From the NCBI GenBank assembly GCA_031254455.1, contig JAIRUI010000013.1, positions 1-20,657 on the forward strand: 20,657 nt of DNA, written 5' to 3'. Below the pieces are notes generated by a model. The model did no database searches. It was given only the letters and a program-made list of their open reading frames with translations, and was not told the DNA's origin. The stretch is from Chitinispirillales bacterium. Its GTDB lineage: Bacteria; Fibrobacterota; Chitinivibrionia; Chitinivibrionales; Chitinivibrionaceae. Below are positions 7,399 through 15,143 of this stretch, piece by piece (within the stretch, counting starts at the first letter, position 1; the number at the start of each line of letters is the position of its first letter). Both the position numbers and the translations under genes were made by a program.

Positions 7399-8762
7399 AA
7401 CTGCGAAACAAATCCTATATGTATAACTGGAATTCTGCGGTTTTCGTTGTAGTATTTTTTATCGCCTATCACCTGCCAAGCGAATTCTAACGTTCCTCCG
7501 ATTTTCATGAGCGGTTGCAAGAGCCGAAGCGAGATTCCGACGCTTCCGGCATTTGTGTTGGCGCATTGAAGCGGGGATGAAATTTCTTTGAATAAATATC
7601 CGGCGTCAAAAAATAACGCTCCTGCAAGTATTGGCGAAAAATTGGAAAGCAAATCATCATACCAAGAAAGCCATCTGAATTTTATAGACGGAAAAGTAAA
7701 TATGTTAAATTGATATTCTGCTGTTCCCAAAATGCTGTTGTTGAAAACGTAATTGTCTTTGCTTCCCAGAATATCGTCTTTCCATCCGCGTATATAATAC
7801 TGTCCTCCCGATAAAAAACCGTCGTACTTATTATGTTCTCCCCAAGGCGTAATTGAAATCCGCGATCTGATGTATAACGAATGACGGATTTTTTGAAAAA
7901 TCGGAATATTTTGTTTAAAATCGGTATCAATATTCCAAAAATCTTTCTTCTTTCCATCTTCTATGTAAGCCATAATTTTGTTTGTACTCAATCCGACAGA
8001 AAAAAATGTTGCCAATAACGGAGGATAATTTTTGTCTTTATAGTCAAGACTATAATACAGTTTTTCATAAATTTCCAGAAATTCGTCGGTTGAATGAATT
8101 TTCCATTTATCATCTACCTTGAGCATGTTGTTATATTTGCTATATTTTGGGGAGGTTTCAATATAAATTTCCTGATTATTTCCGATGTATCGTCCAAATC
8201 TAAAATCGGTATTAAAATACGGCGCCGTTTCCCAAGCGAAAACTAATGAAGGGTTTCGCCCTATAAGTCCGCCGACTTCAAAAAAATATGGGGTTATTCC
8301 TATCGGAATATGCCAATTCGCACCGAAATATCTGTCTCGCCAAACTCTTCCCGTGAAATTCAAAGAATGCCCTATTCCAAGGAAATTTTTATAATTAACA
8401 TCTAAATTAAACCACAACCAACTGTCGCTTTTTTCTCCGTATTCCATTGAATTTATGCCCAAGCCGGCGTTGCCAACCGATAAATAATTATTTTCTTTTA
8501 CGACAACGAAAATTGAAACATTATCGTTGTCAATCTTTTTTGACGATACAACCGAAATATATCCGAACAATCCTGTTTTTTTAAGCGCATCATAAATTAA
8601 AGAATCTGTACAGACATCATATTTCTTTTTTATTATGGGGGAGACGATCTTTTGGAGAAATTTATCTTTTGTTTTTACATTACCTACAAACAAAACCGTA
8701 TCAATAATATTTGCATAAGTGAATCCGACAATTGAGATAATTGCAATTATTATAATTTTCAT
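7395..8762 (-). CDS. Omp85/BamA-superfamily outer-membrane protein with one POTRA domain
   Basis: 455 residues. A signal peptide (1-17) precedes one POTRA-like domain at about 19-95 (DTVLFVGNVKTKDKFLQ then DALKKTGLFGYISV, the usual strand-helix-helix-strand pattern). The rest is a 16-strand-type barrel; GGQYYIRGW (319-327) is the conserved lid-loop VRGF/Y equivalent, and the chain ends in Phe. BamA has five POTRAs and TamA three, so this is a minor member: a transporter or an assembly helper of unknown client, not BamA itself. The gene starts 12 bases after the HD-GYP gene's stop, suggesting the same operon; the ribosome-binding site is weak. Its stop overlaps the fapA stop by four bases (ttaa at 7395-7398) on opposite strands. 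Confidence 0.88.
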   Translation of the reverse strand: MKIIIIAIISIVGFTYANIIDTVLFVGNVKTKDKFLQKIVSPIIKKKYDVCTDSLIYDALKKTGLFGYISVVSSKKIDNDNVSIFVVVKENNYLSVGNAGLGINSMEYGEKSDSWLWFNLDVNYKNFLGIGHSLNFTGRVWRDRYFGANWHIPIGITPYFFEVGGLIGRNPSLVFAWETAPYFNTDFRFGRYIGNNQEIYIETSPKYSKYNNMLKVDDKWKIHSTDEFLEIYEKLYYSLDYKDKNYPPLLATFFSVGLSTNKIMAYIEDGKKKDFWNIDTDFKQNIPIFQKIRHSLYIRSRISITPWGEHNKYDGFLSGGQYYIRGWKDDILGSKDNYVFNNSILGTAEYQFNIFTFPSIKFRWLSWYDDLLSNFSPILAGALFFDAGYLFKEISSPLQCANTNAGSVGISLRLLQPLMKIGGTLEFAWQVIGDKKYYNENRRIPVIHIGFVSQF

Positions 8763-8774
8763 TTCAAAATACGG

Positions 8775-9860
8775 TCAATAACTTTTTTCAATAATTGAAA
8801 CAAAATCATTCTCACATTTTTTCACGATCTCTATAAGATACGGATCAAAATGCGTTCCGGAATCTCTGTACAATATTTCAAACGCTTCTTGTGAAGTAAA
8901 TGGTCTTTTGTATGGTCTGGCGGAAGTTAGAGCGTCAAAAACATCGGCAACTGCGGCGATTCTTGCCGAAAGTTTAATCTCATCCCCTGAAATTCCTCTC
9001 GGATAACCGGTTCCATTCCATTTTTCGTGGTGTTCGTAAGTAATATAATAAGCCGTAAGCAGTAAATTATCTTCTTCTTGAGAGTCGAAGCCTATAAGTG
9101 ATTTTTCCAGCATTTTCGCACCTTCGGTCGTATGAGTTTTAATAATCTCAAATTCTTCTTCTGTAAGCCGCCCTGGTTTGAGAAGTACAACGTCCGGAAC
9201 GGAAATTTTCCCCAAATCGTGAAGTTTTACCGCCTCAACTATGTCTTCGCCTTCTTGATGTGTCAGTTTATACCCATCAATAGGATTTGCGATAATATAT
9301 TTAACCAAAACTTCACAATAAAGAGTTGTCCGTAAAATATGCGCTCCGGTATCGTGATCTCTTAAATCAGATAGTTCTGCAAGCAAATTAAGGGTAATTT
9401 TATCTCGATTTTTGAGCATTTCCACTACTTTGCGGAGTTCTTCGGTTTTTTGTAAAACACTTTCTTCCAGATTACTTCTATATGCGTAAAGGTCTGCCTG
9501 TAATTTAACACGGGTTTTAAGCGAGATAGGACTAAACGGTTTTTTTAAATAATCGACCGCACCCATTTCCAATGCTTTTACTTCCGCCAAATCATCAGTT
9601 TCACCGGTTAAAAAAATTACCGGTATTTTTCTAAGTTTTTCTTTGTTTTTTAGAATTTTCAATACTTTATATCCGTCTATACCGGGCGGCATATTGCAAT
9701 CAAGCAGTATAACGCCAACAGAATTACTTTCAATAAACTTCAACGCTGTTTCCGCCAAAGTAAAAGGACGAACTTTATATTTATCTTTAAGCGTAGAAAC
9801 GATGCTGTTCAGTATAATAGGATCATCGTCTATCGCGACAACACACAAATTATCATCCAA
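8775..9860 (-). CDS. Response regulator with HD-GYP domain (probable cyclic-di-GMP phosphodiesterase)
   Basis: 361 residues from the TTG at 9860. Receiver domain 3-122: acidic pocket DDD (11-13), phospho-acceptor Asp54 in ILLDCNMPPG, Thr85 and Lys107. A coiled linker (125-155) leads to an HD-GYP domain (158-350): the catalytic pair His214-Asp215 in VKLHDLGKISVPD, HHEKWNGTGYP (277-287) with the GYP triad intact, and ADVFDALTSARPYKRP. All features predict an active phosphodiesterase for cyclic di-GMP controlled by phosphorylation. The frame stays open to a TTG at 9875, but aggtgg at 9865-9870 lies inside that extension and just upstream of the 9860 TTG, so I prefer the shorter form. No partner histidine kinase is in the window. 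Confidence 0.93.
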   Translation of the reverse strand: MDDNLCVVAIDDDPIILNSIVSTLKDKYKVRPFTLAETALKFIESNSVGVILLDCNMPPGIDGYKVLKILKNKEKLRKIPVIFLTGETDDLAEVKALEMGAVDYLKKPFSPISLKTRVKLQADLYAYRSNLEESVLQKTEELRKVVEMLKNRDKITLNLLAELSDLRDHDTGAHILRTTLYCEVLVKYIIANPIDGYKLTHQEGEDIVEAVKLHDLGKISVPDVVLLKPGRLTEEEFEIIKTHTTEGAKMLEKSLIGFDSQEEDNLLLTAYYITYEHHEKWNGTGYPRGISGDEIKLSARIAAVADVFDALTSARPYKRPFTSQEAFEILYRDSGTHFDPYLIEIVKKCENDFVSIIEKSY

Positions 9861-9864
9861 ATTT

Positions 9865-9870
9865 CCACCT
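9865..9870 (-). promoter_or_regulatory. Ribosome-binding site deciding the HD-GYP gene start
   Basis: AGGTGG on the - strand followed by aaat and then TTG (9860-9858). The spacing of four is short but usable. The alternative TTG at 9875 has no purine-rich sequence upstream. Confidence 0.5.
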
Positions 9871-9915
9871 CTCAATTACATTACTAAAAACATAACACTA
9901 ATATAAAATAATATA

Positions 9916-9945
9916 ATTATAGTTAATTTAGCCTACTTTGTGCAA
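9916..9945 (-). promoter_or_regulatory. Possible promoter for the HD-GYP/Omp85 pair
   Basis: A perfect TATAAT (9921-9916, - strand) with TTGCAC 18 bases upstream (9945-9940) lies in the 102-base gap between the exported-protein gene and the HD-GYP gene. It would give the last two genes of the strand their own transcript. The region is very AT-rich and the -35 match is poor. Confidence 0.3.
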
Positions 9946-9962
9946 AAATTTTTAATTTAGTT

Positions 9963-10856
9963 TCACTTTGCCTGCGGAATTTTCCACAAATTGTCAAATC
10001 TGTCGTCACGAATAGAAAAATCGACCCAATAAATATGTACTTTCTGATTTTTAATTCTGTCTTTAAGAGCGTTTGTTATTTCCAAAATAGGATCGTCCAT
10101 AGTTTCCCACCATGACTTGTCGGAATTGTAGCCGAATTGAAAACCTACATCATTCGGAGCAAATTTCTCCGCCCATAATGCAAATTCATCTACCATATTA
10201 TTTAGATTTTCTAGGTCTTGGCTGTCTGAAATATAAATAACATCGCTGACAGGGCTATTGCCTAAGTATTGCGGTTCCCAATGCTTAACAAATAAACGAT
10301 AATTCTTTCCGAATGTTTTAAGATGTTTGTCTAATTCCTGTAGTTGCGGTTTATCAAGGGGAGTTTTGCGTCCGTCATCGGAACAGTTTGTCGTTCCGTC
10401 CGATGGATACCATTCGACATCTATGCCGAAACCCACAACGCATTTGTGATGCCCATATTGCTTCATAACCAAATCAACAAGCGTTTTCATGTCGGCGTTT
10501 CCTGCTTCAATTTGTAAAAATATTTTTGCCCCTATTTCATCAAATTTACTCAAATATTTCTCGTGCCTGTCATATTTCAAAGATGAAATGTTTTTTCCCT
10601 TTGCCGGAAATTCCAATCGGCAAAAACCATTGTCTTGAATTGTTCCAACCAGCCAAACTGCGGAAGGTGCGGATTGCAATTTTTGCGAAACGTTAAGAAT
10701 TACATTCGCCGCTTCCTCTGGAGATGGAAATTTACCGTCAAAACCATAAATAGAACTTCTTATTCCTGCAAAAAACAAGTTTGAAGTTTTTTCCGTATCC
10801 GCCAACGCCAATGCCGTCATAATCATCACTCCTACAATTACATTATTGTACTTCAT
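9963..10856 (-). CDS. Exported protein, probable TIM-barrel fold, function unknown
   Basis: 297 residues with a signal peptide cleaved after ALA (residue 19). Eight evenly spaced hydrophobic strands suggest a (beta/alpha)8 barrel: FFAGIRSS (28-35), AVWLVG (66-71), KIFLQIEAG (111-119), VVGFGIDVEWYP (140-151), YRLFVKHWEP (186-195), DVIYISDSQ (205-213), VGFQFGYN (237-244) and VHIYWVDF (273-280). Acidic residues sit at strand ends as in glycoside hydrolases (Glu117, Asp146, Glu148, Asp279). The fourth strand recalls the DxxDxDxE signature of GH18 chitinases, but only the last Asp and Glu are present, so I do not assign that family. It starts 39 bases after the enzyme I gene with gagggg as ribosome-binding site. 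Possible roles are glycan binding or hydrolysis outside the cytoplasm. Confidence 0.8.
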   Translation of the reverse strand: MKYNNVIVGVMIMTALALADTEKTSNLFFAGIRSSIYGFDGKFPSPEEAANVILNVSQKLQSAPSAVWLVGTIQDNGFCRLEFPAKGKNISSLKYDRHEKYLSKFDEIGAKIFLQIEAGNADMKTLVDLVMKQYGHHKCVVGFGIDVEWYPSDGTTNCSDDGRKTPLDKPQLQELDKHLKTFGKNYRLFVKHWEPQYLGNSPVSDVIYISDSQDLENLNNMVDEFALWAEKFAPNDVGFQFGYNSDKSWWETMDDPILEITNALKDRIKNQKVHIYWVDFSIRDDRFDNLWKIPQAK

Positions 10857-10895
10857 AAATACATGCCCCTCATAAATGTTAATTCTAATCCATAT

Positions 10896-12677
10896 TTACA
10901 ATTCTTTAGTTCTTGGGATAAAATTATATTTACTGAAGACTAATTTACAGTATTTGTCATTCATATAATCAATCCATTCGGCGACAATTTCCGTGCTTTT
11001 AAGATTTGAAAGCATGTGATTGGTTTCTTCTTTGATTTCCGCAATAGATACGGAAACTATTATTTCTTTTATTATCTGGATCATCGGAGGAGCGACACTG
11101 AAATTCAGCAGACCAAGCCCTAAAAGCAAAATAGTAAATTCAGGATGAGATGCCATATCACCGCACAAAGAAACGGGTTTTCCTTTTAGATTACATTCGT
11201 CTATCGCAGTTTTTATAATCTTCAAAAACGCCGGTTCGATCGGATTGTATAAATAATTAACTTTTGCATTGCCTCGGTCTGCCGCACTCAAATATTGAAT
11301 AAGATCGTTTGTTCCGATGGAAGCGAAACTTATCGTGTCTAAAAATGTTGAAATTTCAAGAATTGCTAAAGGAACTTCAAATAAAACGCCAAGTTCAGGA
11401 CATTCAAGTCCTAAATCTTCTGCGATTTCTTTTGTAAAGGTTCGTAATTCGTTCCACTCCGAAAATGTTGTAATCATAGGATACATGATTCTGTATTTTC
11501 TGCCTTTTCCGGCTTTAAGAATAGCTTTGATTTGTACTTCAAACAATTCTCTTTTTTCTCTGTAAATTCTGACGGAGCGACAACCCATAAACGGATTTTC
11601 TTCTTCATATACATCCATATAGTTGAAAATTTTATCTCCGCCTATATCAATAACTCTTATACAAATATTTTTACTTTTTTCCACATTATCAAAAATTGCA
11701 TTATAATACTTAATCTGGTCGCTTTCTGTTGGGAAATCAAAATTTTTGTTAAATAAAATTTCCGTTCTGACAAGTCCTATTCCGTCTGCGCCATTATTTA
11801 AAGCAAGCGAAACGTCTGACTCCAAAGAAACATTAGCCATAACTAAAACCATGATTCCGTCTCTAGTAAAAACAGGTTTGTTCAAATAATCGGAAAGTTT
11901 ACGTTTTTGCAACTTAATTTCATTAACATACGTATAATAGATATCAAGAATATTATCCGACGGTTCTATAGTGAGAGTTCCTGCGTCGCAATCAACAAAC
12001 ACTTCTATGCCGTCGTCTATGTTTAAAGTTGTAAAGTCTGATATAGCCATAACCGGAATTGAATTTGAACGTGCAACTATTACCGCATGAGAAGTTTTCC
12101 CTGAAGATGTACACACGATAGCTTTAATTTTTTCGACATTGTTTCCTATTATATCGGAAAGTAAAAGTGATCGTTTTATTATTAAAACAACATCTTCTTT
12201 AAAAGGCGTATTAGATTTCTCACCATCTCCCGTTAAATAAAATAATATTTTGTTTCTAACTTCTTCAACGTCTTTACCGCGTTCTTTAAAGTATTCACTA
12301 TCCGTAACTTTAAACGTTTCAATAATATTTTCCATAACAATACGTACCGCTGATTCTGCTGTATAATATTCGTTTGAGATATTATACAGAACTTGCTTGG
12401 TAAGCGTTTTGTCGTTCACTATGTATTTATACATTTCAATTATGGAAACATCAGAATCCTTTCCAGAAGAAATAACGTTTGTTTTAGTATAATCATCATA
12501 ATATTTATTGGCTTTATTTCGTGCATTCTCAAAGCGTTTTATCTCGTCTTTAACCATTTTCTGTTCAATTTTCATTACCGTAAACGAACATGGGTCCGCA
12601 TGTATTATAACTGCTTTCCCATAACCTTTGCCGCTCACAATAGATATTCCGGCATGAATTTTGGACTTACTTTGCAT
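10896..12677 (-). CDS. ptsI: PTS enzyme I (phosphoenolpyruvate-protein phosphotransferase)
   Basis: 593 residues, close to the 570-590 of usual enzyme I, without an N-terminal GAF domain, so PtsI-like rather than PtsP-like. It takes phosphate from PEP and passes it to HPr. All key motifs are present: phospho-His197 in SSGKTSHAVIVARS, GADGIGLVRTEILF (296-309), IDIGGDK (343-349), ENPFMGCRSVRIYR (360-373), GVLFEVPLAIL (430-440), SIGTNDLIQY (453-462) and the catalytic Cys505 in SLCGDMASHP. The protein should therefore be active. The ATG lies 3 bases after the upstream stop; its ribosome-binding site aagga is inside the end of that gene, so translation is coupled. No HPr, EIIA or EIIBC is encoded nearby, so a regulatory role is as likely as sugar uptake. 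Confidence 0.95.
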   Translation of the reverse strand: MQSKSKIHAGISIVSGKGYGKAVIIHADPCSFTVMKIEQKMVKDEIKRFENARNKANKYYDDYTKTNVISSGKDSDVSIIEMYKYIVNDKTLTKQVLYNISNEYYTAESAVRIVMENIIETFKVTDSEYFKERGKDVEEVRNKILFYLTGDGEKSNTPFKEDVVLIIKRSLLLSDIIGNNVEKIKAIVCTSSGKTSHAVIVARSNSIPVMAISDFTTLNIDDGIEVFVDCDAGTLTIEPSDNILDIYYTYVNEIKLQKRKLSDYLNKPVFTRDGIMVLVMANVSLESDVSLALNNGADGIGLVRTEILFNKNFDFPTESDQIKYYNAIFDNVEKSKNICIRVIDIGGDKIFNYMDVYEEENPFMGCRSVRIYREKRELFEVQIKAILKAGKGRKYRIMYPMITTFSEWNELRTFTKEIAEDLGLECPELGVLFEVPLAILEISTFLDTISFASIGTNDLIQYLSAADRGNAKVNYLYNPIEPAFLKIIKTAIDECNLKGKPVSLCGDMASHPEFTILLLGLGLLNFSVAPPMIQIIKEIIVSVSIAEIKEETNHMLSNLKSTEIVAEWIDYMNDKYCKLVFSKYNFIPRTKEL

Positions 12678-12680
12678 TAT

Positions 12681-15143
12681 TTATTTCCTTCTAACATAAT
12701 TATCGTTGTATAAAGAAGTAATAACGTTGTCAAGCGAACATTTACCCACTCTGGCGATATTGCGTAATGCCATTGAAAGCCACTCACACCTGTTTGTGTA
12801 CGTGGAATCTATTTTTTCTTGAATTTTATAATATTCATCAAAAGACATAAAGTTTTTTGAATCGTCTCTTTCGCGAATATTAGATAAAAACGTGTGCAGT
12901 TTGTTCTCTTCGTCTTCATTACCGGAAAAATCACTTATCCATTTGTCAACCAAGTCAAAGGCTTTTTGCAAAATCGGCATTTTTTCAAATACCGATGCAA
13001 TTCTGTAATCATCATATTTCGCGTCAATATTTTCAAATCCGAAAGCACAGCCTTCGCCAAGTTTCTCTACCGCCTTATTTTCAAAAATATTCTGACCTGT
13101 AAGAGTAATTAAACCGTTTGACGCACATCTATAAATATTGTATTCGGTTGTTTCTACTGTCCCGGGTAGTGAAATATATTCCGCGATATCGCCCGCCGCT
13201 AAAAAATTTTCCTTTACCAATGCATTATCGTTATGAATAAACCGAACTTGCAATTTAGGACAATCACGTAAAGCGAGTGAAAATATACTTAATAATGTAA
13301 CCAATCGTTTCCCGTAAAAATCATTAGGTACGGCTCTTCCGGAAAATAAATAGACACGCGGGAGTAAATCTTTTTCTTCGCTCAAACGAATATATCGACA
13401 AGCGATATATAACAAAATCGTCAATTGTGAATTTGCAATTGAGATTTTTCTTGAATTTGATATAAAAAGATATTTTGACGCCGAAGGTAAATTACCTACG
13501 GATTCTCCGTATATAAAACGAAGATATTTTTCTTTGGCTTTGGTTTTAATGTTTTCATATTCATTTTGAACGGAATAGTCTTTTACAAATTTTTCGAAAT
13601 CCGCAAGTTTTGAGTTATCGGTAATCCAAGCGTCTCCTATTTTACTGATGATAAGTTTAGTTAGTTTTTTATTTATACAAAAAAGCCATCTGCGGACGGA
13701 AATAGCCGAAATATCAGGTTTTATTTTTATGTTAAATACTTTTATCGGCACTTTAAAATGCAAATTACTTACATGTTCTACGGCATTTTCCGAAAATCCT
13801 AAAACGGATTTGGAAAATAAAAGTAATAAATTCGCCATACGAACTTTTCTTATGGCTCCTTCTTCTATAAGAGAAATTTCTCTCGCTTCATAATCGCTTA
13901 CGTTATGTAACAGCCTTGCGTTTTCAAGAATAATGTAGTTCATATCCATAATAATTTTTACATGCGAAGGAAGTAGTGATTCAATAATGTAAAGCGGACA
14001 TTTAAGCATGTCTCCATTCTCACTTAACGGCAAAAAAGATATAAATATTTTTTGTGCCATCTTAACGGCTTCTTTTATATCAATGCCGTAATCGTAAGTA
14101 AGTACGCGAATAAATTCCACTATAACAAGACCGCATCGACAGTCAGCAAGACAAATCAATGCTTTGTCGGCAATTTCTCTTATTGAATTTTTTTGTTGAT
14201 CTACGTGACGGCGTATAATATCTTTAACGGTAGCCGCCGCGAGAAAATATTGCTGTTTTATGTGCAACTCACTGGTTTGCCTTGACGGCTCGTCTGTCGG
14301 TAAATTAATCAAAAATTTCACAGTTTCCGCTTCGTCGTTACAAGCGCGAAGATAGTCATTATGGAGCGAATAATCGGATGGAAATTCAACATTAGGCACC
14401 GCTTTCCAAAATCTAACGGTATTTACCACTCCGTTACAACAGCCGGAAATAGGATAATCCATTGAAGACGCTTTAACAATAACATCCGGCGTCCAAGACG
14501 GTTTCGGAGTATCTTCATTATCCACCCGTCCGCCGAAAAATATCGGGTAACTGTATTCTGGGCGTTCCATAACCCAAGGATGCGGTAAACTATTCAAATT
14601 ATATGGCATTTCCACTTGTCCCAAAGCATTCGTCGACTGCTTAAACAAACCCATGTGAAACCACAATCCATAGGAAACGGACGGAATTTTGTTTGACGCC
14701 AAAGTCTCTAAAACATTTCCGGAAAAATCACCTATTAAATTGTTTCCGATATCAAGCAGGGATTCCATCGTAAATATGTCGTCAGTCGGCATATTTACTT
14801 TTCTGCTTAAGGTTTCAAACTCATTTTCCAAGCCATTTGAAAAAACGTGCATTTTTATTGGTGAATCAAGATTATATTCAAGAGATACATAATAGAACCT
14901 CTTAATGTTTTGCAATAAATACTTTTTTTGCGATGAGATCCAATTGTCTATGATTTTCGTACGCAAAGCGCTACTTATACAAATATATTTATCGTATGAG
15001 GTAGCGGTATGTTCGTCTTTAGCGCGAACATATCTCAAACATCTTTCGTAAAATTCGCTCAGATCATCCAAAACATTTAAATCCTTTTCGTCAAAATAAG
15101 CAAAACCGTAATCCGTTTGCGGCGTTCCATTAAAATCCCTCAC
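12681..15143 (-). CDS. Degenerate glycogen phosphorylase homologue (GT35), probable pseudoenzyme
   Basis: 820 residues, full GT35 length and uninterrupted. Homology is clear over the whole chain: YYVSLEY (84-90), VSYGLWFHMGLFKQ (156-169), PWVMERPEYSYPIFFGGRV (189-207), GVVNTVRFWKA (238-248), IKQQYFLAAATVKDIIRR (295-312), EISLIEEGAIRKVRMANL (422-439), RRWLFCINKKLT (484-495) and PRVYLFSGRAVPNDFYGKRL (595-614). Catalytic positions are lost: GNGGLG becomes GNNLIG (133-138); LNDTHP becomes LADCRC (332-337), His341 to Arg; the His377 loop TNHT becomes FLPL (370-373); KRIHEYKRQ becomes RKISIANSQ (565-573); and the PLP-lysine segment GTGNMKFMLNG becomes EYNIYRCASNG (667-677), with Tyr or Arg in place of Lys. 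It should bind no cofactor in the normal way and not cleave glycogen. The GTG start (15143) overlaps the glutamine synthetase stop. A regulatory or glucan-sensing role is inference. Confidence 0.9.
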   Translation of the reverse strand: MRDFNGTPQTDYGFAYFDEKDLNVLDDLSEFYERCLRYVRAKDEHTATSYDKYICISSALRTKIIDNWISSQKKYLLQNIKRFYYVSLEYNLDSPIKMHVFSNGLENEFETLSRKVNMPTDDIFTMESLLDIGNNLIGDFSGNVLETLASNKIPSVSYGLWFHMGLFKQSTNALGQVEMPYNLNSLPHPWVMERPEYSYPIFFGGRVDNEDTPKPSWTPDVIVKASSMDYPISGCCNGVVNTVRFWKAVPNVEFPSDYSLHNDYLRACNDEAETVKFLINLPTDEPSRQTSELHIKQQYFLAAATVKDIIRRHVDQQKNSIREIADKALICLADCRCGLVIVEFIRVLTYDYGIDIKEAVKMAQKIFISFLPLSENGDMLKCPLYIIESLLPSHVKIIMDMNYIILENARLLHNVSDYEAREISLIEEGAIRKVRMANLLLLFSKSVLGFSENAVEHVSNLHFKVPIKVFNIKIKPDISAISVRRWLFCINKKLTKLIISKIGDAWITDNSKLADFEKFVKDYSVQNEYENIKTKAKEKYLRFIYGESVGNLPSASKYLFISNSRKISIANSQLTILLYIACRYIRLSEEKDLLPRVYLFSGRAVPNDFYGKRLVTLLSIFSLALRDCPKLQVRFIHNDNALVKENFLAAGDIAEYISLPGTVETTEYNIYRCASNGLITLTGQNIFENKAVEKLGEGCAFGFENIDAKYDDYRIASVFEKMPILQKAFDLVDKWISDFSGNEDEENKLHTFLSNIRERDDSKNFMSFDEYYKIQEKIDSTYTNRCEWLSMALRNIARVGKCSLDNVITSLYNDNYVRRK
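15140..15143 (-). other. GTGA start/stop overlap coupling glnN and the phosphorylase homologue
   Basis: The GTG start of the phosphorylase homologue (15143-15141) and the TGA stop of glnN (15142-15140) share bases. Such overlaps usually mean translational coupling, so the two proteins are probably made in a fixed ratio from one message. Confidence 0.85.

Noticed and set aside
7395..8762. BamA
   Set aside because: Only one POTRA domain fits before the barrel and the protein is about half the usual BamA length.
9963..10856. GH18 chitinase
   Set aside because: Only the final Asp and Glu of the DxxDxDxE motif are present and no other GH18 feature is clear.
12681..15143. Annotation as active glycogen phosphorylase (glgP)
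   Set aside because: Overall similarity supports the family, but the PLP-lysine and other catalytic motifs are replaced, so an enzymatic assignment would mislead.
12681..15143. Decaying pseudogene
   Set aside because: The 820-codon frame has no stop or frameshift, keeps structural motifs, and is translationally coupled at its start and closely followed by enzyme I.
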